From contig OX123197.2 of assembly GCA_944739405.2 (NCBI GenBank), forward strand, positions 54,350,047-54,414,046: a stretch of 64,000 bases of DNA, given 5' to 3'. This DNA comes from Euclidia mi (lineage: Eukaryota; Arthropoda; Insecta; Lepidoptera; Erebidae). This document shows, in pieces, positions 30,840 to 42,605 of the stretch. The position numbers and the translations under genes are program-made. Positions within the stretch are counted from its first letter, which is position 1, and each line of letters opens with the position of its first letter. The notes beneath the pieces were generated by a model. The model was not told the DNA's origin, did no database searches, and saw only the letters and a program-made list of their open reading frames with translations.

Positions 30840-32719
30840 TTGCTAATTCCCTTGTCACTGTAAAAGACAACAACAGAGTAAACGTATCTGTATTAAATAC
30901 ATCTGAAGACACAGTCGAAATCAATTCCGATATTAAAATAAATCTCCAACCCTTCAATGCTAATTCCTCCTTTTTCTATAACTCCGAACCCTATAATACA
31001 AAATCTTCTACATCCCGCAGAAACCAAGCCCTAAACATGCTTAGGACAGAACATTTAAACGACGAAGAAAAATCTCGACTCCTCGACATATGTTCCCAAT
31101 ATTCAGACATATTCCAATTACCTAACGACAAACTTACTACCACTGACTTACTAGAGCATGAGATAAATACTAATCCCTCTGAGTCAAATCCTACAGATTC
31201 TCAGAAATCCACAAAAAGGAAGTCGAAACCCAAATCTCCAAAATGCTATCTCAAGACATTATCCAACCTTCTACTTCTCCATGGTCATTCTCTTTATGGG
31301 TAGTCCCAAAGAAAATTGACTCTTCCGGCCAAAAGAAATGGCGCATCGTTATAGACTACAGAAAGCTTAACGATATTACCATCGGGGAAAGTTACCCAAT
31401 TCCACAAATTCACGAAAGCCTAGACCAATTAGGTCAAAGCAAATACTTTTCCACTCTCAATCTCTGTTCTGGTTTTCACCAAATTTCCATATCAAAAAAG
31501 GACGCTCCTAAAACTGCATTCACCGTTCCGCAAGGACATTTCGAGTTCAAACGCATGCCGTTCAGACTTAAAAATGCTCCCGCGACTTTCCAACGTCTCA
31601 TGAACACAGCCCTAGCCAGCCTTCAAGGCATTCACTGCTACATTTACCTCGACGATATTGTTATCTATTCACACGACCTCCCTAATCACTGCGAAAAGCT
31701 CTCTAAAATCTTTGAAAGATTACGTAAACATAACCTCAAACTCCAGCCCGACAAATGCGAATTTCTTCGCAAAGAAGTCGGCTATCTTGGTCACATTATA
31801 AGCGACAAAGGCATAGGCCCAAATCCAGACAAAATCAAGGCTGTAACACAGTTTCCTATTCCTAAATGTCCAAAAGATACCAAATCCTTCCTAGGTCTAG
31901 TCTCTTACTATCGTCGTTTTATCCTTGAATTCTCCAAAATCACCAAACCCCTTACTGCTTTACTAAAAATGGACATCACTTTCTCCTGGTCAAACGAACA
32001 AAAACAAGCGTTTGACGAATTAAAAGAAAAACTCGTTTCTGCTCCTATCCTTATTTACCCTGATTTCACTGAACCTTTTGTCCTAACCTGCGACGCGTCT
32101 AACTATGCTATCTCCGCTATCCTATCTCAAGGGTATATAGGTAAAGACCGCCCTATAGCTTATGCTTCGAGAACACTAAATAAAGCCAAAACTAACTATT
32201 CCACACCGAAAAAGAATGCTTAGCCATCGTATTCGGAACAAAAACCTTCCGTCCCTATCTATATGGTCATAAATTCACTATTGTCACTGATCATTGGCCA
32301 TTTAAATGGCATTTCAATTGTAAAGACCCAGGCTCCCATTTAGTCAGATGGCGTCTAAAACTAGAATAGAAGAGTTTGATTACAAAATCGAATACAAGAA
32401 AGGAGTAATTAACAGCAATGCTGATGCTCTATCCAGATTCCCAGTGAATCCTGTACAACCAACTCAAGACTCAATAGAAAATTCATACGATAATCCTATT
32501 CCTTCTACCTCCCGTCAAGATATTCAATATCCTTCACCTGCGTTTAGCCCTATAACTCTTGACGACCTCGATATCCAGATACCCTCTGTTTCTCTAGGCT
32601 CTAACGAAGTCCCTTCGATAGACCTGTTAGAAAACGTCGACGCTTTATCAGATATCCTAAATCCTGAAAGCAATAATAACTCACCTGATAATTCCAATCT
32701 TCTGCTTCCTCCCGCCTAA
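30840..32719 (+). pseudogene. errantivirus pol, RT and RNase H
   Basis: The segment 31037-31190 holds the N-terminal RT lead (HLNDEEKSRLLDIC.QYSDIF). The frame shifts at about 31190 with loss of a few codons. The main frame 31243-32223 carries RT motifs VIDYRKLN, LDQLGQSKYFSTL, FPF-like FKRMPFRLKNAPATFQ, YLDD (31645-31656) and GYLGHIIS, then the RNase H start TCDASNYAISAILSQ. A one-base shift at about 32202 and a small insertion at about 32370 break RNase H. It ends with the conserved KKGV.NSNADALSR and a stop at 32717-32719, after which the same frame continues. Confidence 0.9.
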
Positions 32720-33988
32720 TCCGCTGATCCCGCTGAATCCACTGAACCCGTTCTAAATCCTCGCTCACCTTCTGGTTCCACTGCTTCTCCTGCTAATTCC
32801 GCTCCTCCTTCTGATGAAAACTACAGCAAATTCCTGAAAATCATGTCAGAAAAACAATTTAATAGTAATACTAAAATCCTCGAATTTAACGAAAATATTC
32901 TTAAAACTCCTAGCAAACACATCGTTATTCCTACCTCAATCGACCTTGATACTTCTAACCCGTATATCGAAGAAATCCTAAGCAACATCCCAGATCCTAG
33001 CGAATTCCTCAATAGGGAAAGAACCCTATATACGTTTATACCCTTTGAGCACAAAGGAACCACTATATACTTTCTATTTACCAAAGTATACCATTTCGAC
33101 AACTGTTCCTATGAATCTATTAACAAAAGCCTAATCTATCTTAAAAATCAATTCCTTGCTATATCCTTATCTATAACCAACGAAAGCTTAGAAATAGCTA
33201 TCACTGATTTCCGCGACCCTTTCGATAAACATATTTGGTCAAAAATATACAATATGTTCTGCTATATCTTTAATAACACTAACATAAGCATCAACGTCTA
33301 TCACAATACTCTCATATTTCCAACCCTCTCAGAAATACCTAAAATCCTTCGTGAAAATCATGTAAATATCCCGATAAGCGGCAATAGGCTCGCCACCTAT
33401 TACGTGGGATCAAAACACTGGCGAAAAGTGGGCGTTTAATATGCCTCTGCCTACCCCTTCGGGGAAACAGGCGTGAGACTATGTATGTATGTATGTAAAA
33501 TCATGATATCCCTATTGCCGGTCATCTTGGCACAGCCCGAATGCTAAATCGAATTAAAGAAAAATACTATTGGAAAAACATGCGTTCAGATATCGAGACC
33601 TATATAAAAAACTGCACACTGTGTCAAAGCAATAAAGGCCTCAGACAAACTAATAGAGCTCCTATGCAAATAACTACCACTTCTACCAAACCCTTTGAAC
33701 GCCTTAGCATGGATCTCGTAGGCCCTCTGCCAGAAGCAGGGTTAAAACAATTAAAATTCATACTCACTATGCAGGATGACCTCACAAAATTCTCATTTGC
33801 CTATCCTATCGCTAATGCTACCTCAGAAGATACATGCGAGTGCCTAGTACACTTTATTTCTCTATTCGGCATCCCTAAAACTGTCCTAACCGACCAAGGT
33901 ACCAACTTTACCGCAGAGATGTTCAAGAGAACCTGCGAATTTCTCAAAATCAAACAAATATCCTCAAACTCAAAGCGCCTTAGAGCGT
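32720..33988 (+). pseudogene. errantivirus pol, integrase N-terminal and core
   Basis: The frame after the nonsense codon passes a low-complexity linker, a polypeptide (RERTLYTFIPFEHKG) and the HHCC zinc finger (H..., GHLG, CTLCQSNKG). A SINE sits inside the finger (33363-33496). The core shows the first catalytic Asp in MDLVGPL and the second in TDQGTNF (33892-33894). The sequence is cut at KIKQISSNS, before the catalytic Glu, so the DDE triad is incomplete. The C-terminal domain is found only as the inverted piece at 34.34-34.88 kb. Confidence 0.88.
33363..33496 (+). mobile_element. SINE family A, copy A3, inserted in integrase
   Basis: The 134-bp 5'-truncated SINE ('caataggctcgccacctatt', 'ccccttcggggaaacaggcg') ends in (TATG)n. 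It is flanked by the 9-bp duplication 'aaaatcatg' (33354-33362 and 33497-33505). Removing it restores the integrase reading in order, so it landed after the virus. Confidence 0.93.
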
Positions 33989-34880
33989 AGTCAGAACAGC
34001 ATATAGTAGCAGCGGCAAGTCGACAACCCTAGCGCGACAGCTAGTGCGTCACTCCGCGCTAGACAGCGACAGCATTATGTGTTAGAAAAGAGCGGGAACG
34101 GTGAGGTGAATATTGCGGTAGGCACTGAGTGCTTATGCGAGCTGAATTGCACTTTGTTGCTTAGTAGCAAGAGTCGCTATTTCTTTAAATTGGTTTGTGA
34201 AGTGATGCTTCTGTACGTAAGTACTATCTATTTTGTGCTAAGGGGTCGAAATATATTCCTGAACTGTTTGTCAGGGTTCGACAAATTCTTGACCCGTTGA
34301 AGGGTTGCTGTAAGAGAAAAGAATAATGATATAGTGAACTAATCTTCAGTACTAGATCTAGAAGCGAATTTCACCTCATCATAGTGATGGGTGACGTGCC
34401 TACGGTTTATTAGAAGGGTTAGTGTATTTCTGCCGTTTATCTTCACGACTTTGTAAGGGCCTTTCCACACTGGCGATAGGGCTTTGCGCAGTCTTATATG
34501 ATTTTTCAGGTAAACGTAATCGCCTACTTTATATTGAATGGGACGTGAGTGATTGCCAGAATATTCCTTGGATCTTTCTTTCGACTTTTGAATATTTTCG
34601 AGAGCTTTGTCTCTTGAGAGTTTGAGTCTATGATGTAGGAATTTTACATATTCGGGGTATGTTAGTTCTGGACGTAGTTCGTTGATAGAGTCAAGGATGA
34701 AGGCTTTATGGCCGAATAGGAGTTCGTAAGGGGTAAAATTGGTTGACGCATGAACAGAGGTATTATAGGCTAACATTGCCGTGAAGACGAATTTGTGGCA
34801 ATCGGTATGATTCTCATTGACGTAGGATTTGAGGTTCTCCTTAAGAGTTTCTACCCTTAAGGAGTACCTCAGTCTATCTA
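33986..34880 (-). pseudogene. inverted errantivirus integrase C-terminus and 3' part
   Basis: The reverse frame 34776-34339 (145 codons) reads AYNTSVHASTNFTPYELLFG, DYVYLKNH, LSPVWKGPYKVVKINGRNTL and HVTHHYDEVKF: the integrase C-terminus of the same virus group, with the chromodomain-free GPY/F-like module. Upstream (to 34880) the frame continues from about ETLKEN. After its stop there is 'ttttctcttacag', an env-type acceptor. Its position and polarity fit an inversion of the very segment missing from the host element; a separate inserted virus fragment is the alternative. Confidence 0.8.
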
Positions 34881-36317
34881 CCTACTTGACCACCTAATAA
34901 TAAATAATTATCCTATGTTTAATGCGTATGGTTACACGGTAAATTTTACTAAACTAAAACAAACCTAGATATATCCTTGTTTAATGGTTGGTGATATTTT
35001 TGATGACTTACTTCAAGTTAGCTTGACGAATTCTTCGGAAGTATTTTTCGTCTTTTCGCTAGAACAAAAACCACAAAAATTCTGGTCGTTTACATTTTCA
35101 CTATACTAATTCTTAGTTATTTCCTACTATTTCCTTATATTCCTATTTTTGGTTACGTCATATTATACTCGTTTGATATAATAAGTGTAACTTTACAAGA
35201 AATCATCATTGCCCAATCAATACAAAATTCATATTCTTATTAGAGTATAATATTGTACAGACCCAGTATAGCTTTTACCATACACGGCAAAAAGATATAT
35301 TATACATTTTTAGCATCTTTTTTATTTATTCAATATAATAATTCAATACAATTCTACATTCGAATTAAATGGATCACACTCAATACGGAACATTCTGTAT
35401 ATACCCACGTAAACAACAACTTCATACAAGGGACAACCAGTGCGGTGACGTGAGCTCAACGCTCGTCGAGAATAGTTTGCAACTACCTTACATTTATGAC
35501 ATTATGTGCGATACAGAAAAAAACGAATAATGTAATTATCATCGTCATGTGAATTGTATGATTTGTGTGGATTTCTTGTTTATTGTGATAAAAACATGGT
35601 CACACATGGCTATGCCGCCGTCGATCATATTATTAGGATGCACGGTAAAACTCGAATTAGTTGGTGTTTACATCACAAGTATAAGTGAATTGTGTATTGT
35701 TATTATGTTGTAAATAAATAAAAATTAAAAAAAAACGCATAGACCGATTATCAGGATTCAAACCGATAAAATGGTTTTTGAACTAGATCTTTAATTTGAC
35801 ACCATAATCGTTGGGATATCTCAACAAACAAAAAAACAAATTTTCAAGTTGCTCTCGTAATTATCTAATACTTAGGTATATGTAACTATGAAGTATATAC
35901 CGCGTAACAATTCTTTTAAAACTATCTTTTCGAACATCAAACCATAAAACTAAGATTCTGTACGATTGTCAACATCATTAAATCAGAAATAATTTCAACA
36001 CCTATTAAGTACGTAATTTGGTATTAATTAGTTTAGCTTACCTTTCCGCATCTGTAGGTAATGTAAAAAATGACACTCTTTTTCGACACATATCCGTGAA
36101 ATGAGCAATACTTTGCACCAGACTTGTGATGAGATATTTTTGTTCTACACTATTAAAATTCACGTTATTAGCAAATTAAATAGCAAAAATCGCTCTGCGC
36201 GCTAGCGGTGACAACCATGACAGCCGACTAACGACGCGGGCTTGGAAGCTGCGCGAAAGTGTAGGCACTTTTCGCTGTAGGTACGGCCGAGTGAAGGAGG
36301 CCTGCCCTTAGGATCGT
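34881..36317. other. foreign DNA inside the errantivirus
   Basis: About 1.4 kb with no viral similarity separates the inverted piece from env. It is AT-rich except for the right 150 bases. A possible THAP-like mini-exon (36042-36091) lies near its right end. I found no terminal repeats. Confidence 0.55.
36042..36091 (-). other. possible THAP-like first exon with donor
   Basis: On the reverse strand ATG at 36091 opens MCRKRVSFFTLPTDAER, followed directly by GTAAGC. The 'VSFF.LP.D.ER' word is typical of THAP zinc-finger domains, which occur in P-element-like transposases and host regulators. The preceding cysteines expected in THAP are not clear, and no second exon was found. Confidence 0.35.
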
Positions 36318-37938
36318 TAAATTTAGTTGATGAACCTTAGCGTAGTTATACCAGTAGATATATCTTACCTGTTCCCACATAAAGATAATTTATACTATAT
36401 TCTCAATACTTCTAAATCACTTTGTGAAAATGATAATGCATTAGATAACGTAGAATGTTTCAATCTCTTTCAACCCCTAATTACTCGCTTTGAAGACCTA
36501 TATCGTAACACTGAATCTATCCTTTACCATGTCCCTCACCAATCTCGGAGAGGCGCACCCCTATCTATCATAGGATCTATTTAAAAAAAGTTATTCGGAA
36601 CCATGGACGAAGATGACGCTATCCGGTATAATAATGCCATCCAAGAAGTTGAGTCCGATCAAAAGAAACTAGCGTCATTAGTAGAACAGAATATCCTCAT
36701 TACTACCTCAACCCTCAAAGCCTTTAACGAAACCATTTATACTATAAATCAAAACGAGCATGAATTAAACATTGCCATCGACGGTCTTAACCAAGACGTT
36801 AAAAATCTAACTTTTATCGCCAAAGAATTAGGAATAAGATCACGTATCCTAGAATTAATTTCCATGATAGAGAATAGTCTCTTAACTCTATCCTTCAAAG
36901 TCGAAGATATTATAAGCTCAATAATGTTTAGTAAATCAAATATACTTTACCCTTCTATTCTAACGCCTATAGAACTCTATAGTAAGTTGATTAATAATTA
37001 TAGATTCATACCAAATTCTAAATGCCTTCCAGTCCTTCTAAGCCTAAATATTACACAAACAATTATAAATGTGTCTTCTATATCTTGTTATGAAAACGAA
37101 AACAAAATAGTTTTCGTCTTAGATATTCCATTAGTCAATCCTGCTAATTTCCACTTGTACCATAATTTACCCTGTACAATAACCCTATGAACCTCGTAAC
37201 CCTGTATCTTATACTACTATTGTTCCTTCTACCAAGTATATAGGCATAAGTAAAGATAAGTCCACTTATTGTAAACTTAATAATCTGAATGACTGTAAAA
37301 TGATAAACCACGAACATTACCTGTGTAACACTCCGATATCCTACTCTACTGTCGCAACTCCATCCTGTGAAACAGAAATTATCACTAAAGTACTTACCGA
37401 AATTCCCGAATTATGTAACACTAAGTTTTTCACTGGAAATGTAAAAATTTGGCAACATTTACAAAACAACAAATGGTTGTTTGTCATGTCCGATAAAAGT
37501 AAGCTAAGTATAGAATGTAATACCTCTATTGTAGACCTAGATATAAGTGGTAGCGGATTATTGTACTTACCCCAAGGGTGTGTCGCCTATTGTAAAGACA
37601 CACGGCTAGTCTCTAAGAATAATATTAATATTATATTAAAACCTATAATCGCTAAATTAAATATCCTTAACGACTCCTGCTGTAATTTCAATAAATATAC
37701 TAGTATTGTATCCAACTTACCTCCTGTTAACTTGAAAAATGTAAATCTAGATTCCATTGCTTTTGAAAATCCTAAACTACTTAAAGAATTAAACGAATTT
37801 ATTGAAAAACCGCATATTGTACTCTATGAGAAATACTATACTTCCACAATCTATGTAATCCTAATTCTAGTCTTAATTTGTACTATTTTCTTAATTTGTA
37901 AAACTGGCATACTCATGAAAAATTTTAAAATCTCGTGA
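36318..37938 (+). pseudogene. errantivirus env (baculovirus-F-like fusion protein), broken
   Basis: Membrane-fusion glycoprotein pieces in order: an N-terminal part (36327-36584) ending after a basic cleavage-like RRG; an in-frame TAA at 36582-36584 just inside the fusion-peptide region; the ectodomain (36603-37190) with LFGTMDEDDA and a long helical stretch; a frame break between 37190 and 37300; then a cysteine-rich part and a C-terminal membrane anchor (TIYVILILVLICTIFLIC, about residues 184-201 of that frame), ending at 37936-37938. The receptor-binding N-terminus is shortened and the start is missing. Not functional. Confidence 0.85.
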
Positions 37939-38077
37939 AACTCCTATCCCTGAACCCGAAAATGATGAAGTTGAACTTTCCACTACAACATCACCTACTC
38001 TTCATATTCGCAACTCGTAATCCTTGCTATTTCTTTCCTTTCCCGTAAACTTCATTTTTACCGTGAAGTTTACTCTA

Positions 38078-38088
38078 AATCGGGGGGC
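38078..38088 (+). promoter_or_regulatory. polypurine tract of the errantivirus
   Basis: 'aatcggggggc' directly precedes the 3' LTR; it primes plus-strand synthesis in this class. Confidence 0.7.
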
Positions 38089-38429
38089 TGTTACAAACGC
38101 CTCTTGAACCCTAAAATGCTAACACAGTTGCCTATCCATACTACTCATCACAAATCCCTACCAATGCCTAAATCTCCGTGTCAGCACTTTTGCCTTCCTT
38201 ATTCATTCAGTCCCTTTCAACCTGCATCCATCATCTAACGCGAACAGTTCTACCATATCCACAGTGTGCCAGTCTCAAGTCCTAAATCTTTGTACCAATT
38301 CTAAGTTCTATTTCAAAAACAGTTTATACTATATCTAATATTACGTGTGTGTACCGTGTTCCAATTAATACTTTCAGCTAGTTCAAATATCTTTTTTTTA
38401 AAAAGACACTTTCCCGTTCCCGCGTAACA
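38089..38429 (+). repeat. errantivirus 3' LTR
   Basis: 341 bp, TGTTAC...GTAACA, followed by the GCAC duplication. Confidence 0.93.
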
Positions 38430-38514
38430 GCACCATTTGTCTACCTAAACAGTTTTGCGAACAGTTCAACATAGTAAACTTCTTTAGAATAAAAGCCAAT
38501 AAAAAATAACTTAT

Positions 38515-38590
38515 TATGAACGTTTATCCATTTTCTAGTAACCAGAGTACAAGTTCTGCTTAGTTTGGGATTAGATGGCGTTGTGTGTAT
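38515..38590 (+). mobile_element. SINE family D tail, copy D5
   Basis: Only the 3' part is present: 'cgtttatccattttctagta' and 'ctgcttagtttgggattaga', as in D3. Confidence 0.65.
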
Positions 38591-38599
38591 TAATTTTAT

Positions 38600-38886
38600 T
38601 GTTTTATTTATAGACTGACGCCTGTATCCCAGAAGGCGTAGGCAAAAGTGTAACACTACACACCCACATTTTGCCATGTTTTGAATTTTAGGTTCCATGT
38701 AATAGGAGGCCTATTTTTGTTTCCGGAGACATTGTCAAACTACGTGCTGCTACTGAGTATTCGGAATAACTAATTTCGATTTCGACAAAAGAGTTACTCT
38801 TTTGCCCGGCCCGGGAATCGAAACCAGGACCTCCCTCCTAGGATCGGCTGACGCATTATATGATATCCACTGAACCACTTAGGCAG
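38600..38886 (-). mobile_element. SINE family A, copy A4
   Basis: Reverse full-length but diverged copy: 'gcctgtatcccagaaggcgt' at the left, B box 'gggaatcgaaaccagg' and head 'tatccactgaaccactt' at the right. Confidence 0.8.
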
Positions 38887-38935
38887 TCTTGTGCTCAGTG
38901 TTGTGGGTATCTAATACTCATATACCCATATAAAG

Positions 38936-39122
38936 CTGATAAGTTTGTTTGTTTGGTTGAACGCGCTAATATCAGGAACTACTGGCCCGATTAAAAAAAA
39001 ATATTTCAGTGGTAGATAGCCCATTTATCGAGGAAGACAATAGGCTACATAACATCTCGCTATGAATGGGAGCGGAGCAGTAGCCTGAAATAACGCGGGT
39101 ATAACTGCGAGCTCATCTAGTG
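38936..39122 (-). repeat. dispersed LINE 3'-tail repeat T2
   Basis: Reverse complement of T1 ('tcaggaactactggcccgat', 'gggagcggagcagtagcc'). Confidence 0.7.
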
Positions 39123-40221
39123 TGTTATACAAGTAAGTTTTACAATATTTTGAGCATACTTACAATCCATATGCTACACTACGCTAAACGAATAGCATAA
39201 AGAACCTAGAAAAAGAGAGCAATATTTTTCTCATGCGACTGCATAGGAGCTTATATTCGCACTAGGTGACGTCAGCTTTATGACAGAACACGACAATACG
39301 ATACTTTCCGAAGTTTATCGGCTTTGCAATCATATGGGGGCTATTATGGAAGTATTTTTCGAACACCAAGATCTTGTTTCGTTTTATAAATATTTTTATT
39401 TTCTGTTCCGATACTTACAATTATTATAAATGCAAATGTTACTAGGAATAGATGCAAAAAATACACAATGGGCTATGATGACACGTTTTAGTATTGTAGC
39501 TAACTTATATCCAGCAGGGAACTATGGCAGGCTGATGATGATGATGATGACAATACATAAGCTTATAAAAAAGGCTACTTTTTGTCGCTATAAAAGACAC
39601 CTACGCTGGTGAAGTCTATTTTTGACCTTCAATGGAAATATAACACTGGATGCAATAACTGCTGCATTCAAAGTGTTCAAACATCTGTATCATGCGATGG
39701 CTCTGGTACGTCCGCTAGACAATTATTTATAGCGGATTCAAATCTTTCAGTTTCAATATTTAATGTTATTATGATGAAAAAGAATTCTAATATCTTCAGC
39801 AGAATATACTATAATTTTCATTTTTTATATAAACTTATATAATTTTAAGCAAAATTGATATTTCGGAGTCAAAAATATGTAATAGGGTCCTAAGGAAGCG
39901 ATGCTGACACATATTTAAGCTAGCTTGGATGCACTTCGAAATATTATGGAAATCGTAAACACAAGTCATATTTTATAACCTAGCCAAACATTGAGCGCTA
40001 AGCTATGGTATTTTTGGACATACATATTGAATCAGCATTGCAGAGATTAGTACGAAAGTCATCATCCGTAAGTTGACCTATGATTGACTGTTAATCCGAT
40101 CGCAATAGAATCATTATTGTAAACCTTTATTTTCTGAGCTCAAATTAAAAATAAAGAATACAGTATTTGATTGTTATGACTGAATAGCCACGCCAAAGTG
40201 ATATTTTAATCATAAACATAA
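39123..40221. other. no recognisable gene
   Basis: AT-rich. A short RTE-tail relic ('atatccagcagggaactatg' plus ATGATGATG) lies at 39505-39552; nothing else identified. Confidence 0.55.
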
Positions 40222-40463
40222 CATAACTTCACGCCTTTATCCCCTTACGGGTAGACACGGGTGTATTACACACCCACACTATGCCATGCACTATGTGGGG
40301 GGCGAGCCTATTGCCATCTATCGGGCACATTGTTAACCGAGCGAAAATTAACATTTTTAATACACACATAACTTTGAAAAGCCAGAGTTATCTGGGGATC
40401 TAACCCGAGACCATCGTCTCGGCAGTCTTTTACGTACACCACTAGGCTATCGCCGCTTTTTAA
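40222..40463 (-). mobile_element. composite SINE A7 (family B head, family A tail)
   Basis: Read in reverse, the head ('gcgatagcctagtgg' and 'cttttcaaagttatgtg') matches family B (43797-44170), whereas the tail ('caataggctcgcccccc', 'acccgtaaggggataaagg') matches family A. It shows the two families share modules. Confidence 0.7.
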
Positions 40464-41563
40464 TCAAATCCCATATATAAATGATACTTATTGCCAGTTT
40501 CACCGTTGTCAGAGAAGTCCCTGCTCTGCAGTTTGTTAGTTAGTCATACAAATCTTGATTCAATTTGGAATTTATCACTTCTTTTACCGGGCCTTAGTAT
40601 ATTTATAAGGGTGCGCAGTAGTAGATTTGGTTTGTGCAGATATCGTAGTAATCTTAGCAGCTGCTAAAATAAAAAAAATATCAAGTAATATCAGTATTTC
40701 TTAATCAATTATGTATAATGTGATGTCCATCTTTAGTGTGTCGCAGAAGCGGGCATTTGAACTATTTTGAGCCGCAGTACGGTTTGGTTGCCGCAGTTTC
40801 CTTTTTTCAGTATCTAGGCTAAAGCAGTTTATCTCCATATCTATTACCTCATCTGTCTATATAATAATATCTACTAGATTTACTTCCTTGATTTTCAATT
40901 GGTGAGTAACGTATGTATCTTGTACATATTTGATAATGTAACTGATTAATTAATTATAACTTCCCGGCCCCCCAATACAAACACAAGTTGTTTATCTAGT
41001 GTAAACACCACAGTAATGCTAATATAAATGTACTAACCAGGTAAAGATAAAACAGTTTAAATACATTTTGTATCACTGTACAAAATTTATTTAACATCAA
41101 CAATTTTTAAATATTTCTTGAGTTCTAAACTGCACGAAAAGTACAGTTTATTGTTTCATAACCAAAATAGAATTTCTTATACATTTACCCAAAGGAAAAT
41201 AGTTCAACGAAAATTATTTAGTTCCATACTTGGGGTTCAATGGTTTAAAAAGGATTTAGGGTCAAAGGCAAAACAGTCAGGCGTGAAAACGTCTTTAATT
41301 AAGGAATTCTTTCAAACAATTTCCTTTTTTGGGGGTAAATTTAAACACACCGTTTTTGGAAGCACTTTAGGAAATCGGCTGAAAAGAGGAGAGGGCATTA
41401 TGTGCGTGACATAGATTAGCTTCGAACAGATAGAACGAAATGCTGTGGAAAAGTTTGGGCTAGTATTTGAATGTTTCGAGATTATTATTTTTTTGTGAAC
41501 ACGAAGAAAATTACAAAACAACGAAGTTTCTTTAATAAGTATATTTTATATGTATGTAATGGC
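40464..41563. other. no recognisable gene
   Basis: AT-rich. The longest frame (41118-41414, 98 codons) has no recognisable motif and I do not count it as a gene. Confidence 0.55.
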
Positions 41564-41738
41564 AGCACCTATGGCATAGTGGCTTAAGTGGCCGTCTCAC
41601 CGTTTAACACTGTGCCGAGTGATGTGGATTCGATCTCCACACGGGACAACCCTTTGTGAGCCACAAAAACCAATCGTTGTCTCGAGTCTGGGTGTTCTTT
41701 TGCCCGTTGTAAATGAACAGATATATACCTGTCCTGTA
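41564..41738 (+). mobile_element. SINE family C, copy C3
   Basis: A-box side 'ctatggcatagtggcttaag', B box 'tggattcgatctcca', body 'cgagtctgggtgtt'. Diverged from C1 and C2. Confidence 0.75.
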
Positions 41739-42446
41739 CTAGTAAATTATAGTATTTAAAATCGTTAGTTTAAATTCGCTAAAACATAATGAGATCTACA
41801 ATCTACCAGTGTCAGTTTTGCAAGGTCTTTTGCACCCGCCCTATTCTAAGTACAGGTAAACACACTCTGAAACCCAAATAATTACTACCCAACAAAATGG
41901 CTACCACGACCTCAAGATGCGCATCATAGGGCCATCTTAAACGCCTTCCTATCTAACGTTCACTTCCCTCGAGAACTCGTCATACTTTGACATGGGTTCA
42001 ACTACAGATGTCAAGTAAAACATCCGATCTTTGGGATAATCTACTGGACAAGATTATAATGTTTGTACCATTTGTGATGTTATCTGAAAGGTTAATTTAA
42101 TGGTGGGTTATTTATAGTATTCAAAAGGTTAAGTGAAGTCTGTATTAGGGATATTAGGGCAGATATAATTGAATTTTGATGGGGTTTGCAAGTTGTTTTG
42201 GTTTATCTGTTGTACTCATTTAAGGGAGTAACTGGAGGTAAACTGGTGGCAAAGATTTAAGACTTAAATATATTGTTTTTTTTATCTACTGGCAGATGAA
42301 AAGTCATAAATACGTAATAAAAAATGTTCACACATTGCTAGCCAAACTTATTCTCCGCAATTCAGTAACAATTGTCTTAATCACAGCTCTTCAGTGTGAG
42401 ACAATTTTATTTCTGTCCAAGTGATATATAAGTTATATCATTATTT
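41739..42446. other. no recognisable gene
   Basis: Nothing identified. Confidence 0.55.
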
Positions 42447-42605
42447 TATGATCATCATCATCACCACAGTCAAAATTTGTCCACTGCTGGACAAAGACCT
42501 CCCAAGCTACGTACACCTATCTTAAGCCCCACATATCCATCCGCTTTCCAGGATCCTAATCGCGATCGTCAGTTCACCTTGCGAGAGATCTATCTTTGCG
42601 ACGTC
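42447..42605 (-). pseudogene. RTE LINE tail relic
   Basis: The run 'tgatcatcatcatcaccac' and 'tgtccactgctggacaaaga' followed by 'cctccc' are the reverse of the RTE-a 3' end; the rest ('ttcaccttgcgagagatct') is diverged C-terminal coding sequence. Confidence 0.65.

Larger units (their letters stand above)
28637..38429 (+). mobile_element. gypsy-type errantivirus, complete ends, inactivated
   Basis: An insect endogenous retrovirus-like element of 9.8 kb: 5' LTR, PBS, leader with splice donor, gag, protease, RT, RNase H, integrase, env, PPT and 3' LTR in canonical order. GCAC occurs at 28633-28636 and 38430-38433, a 4-bp target duplication typical of this group. The LTRs differ at roughly 4% of positions, so the insertion is not recent. 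Every coding region carries stops or shifts. The integrase-env junction is rearranged (33986-36318). Confidence 0.93.
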
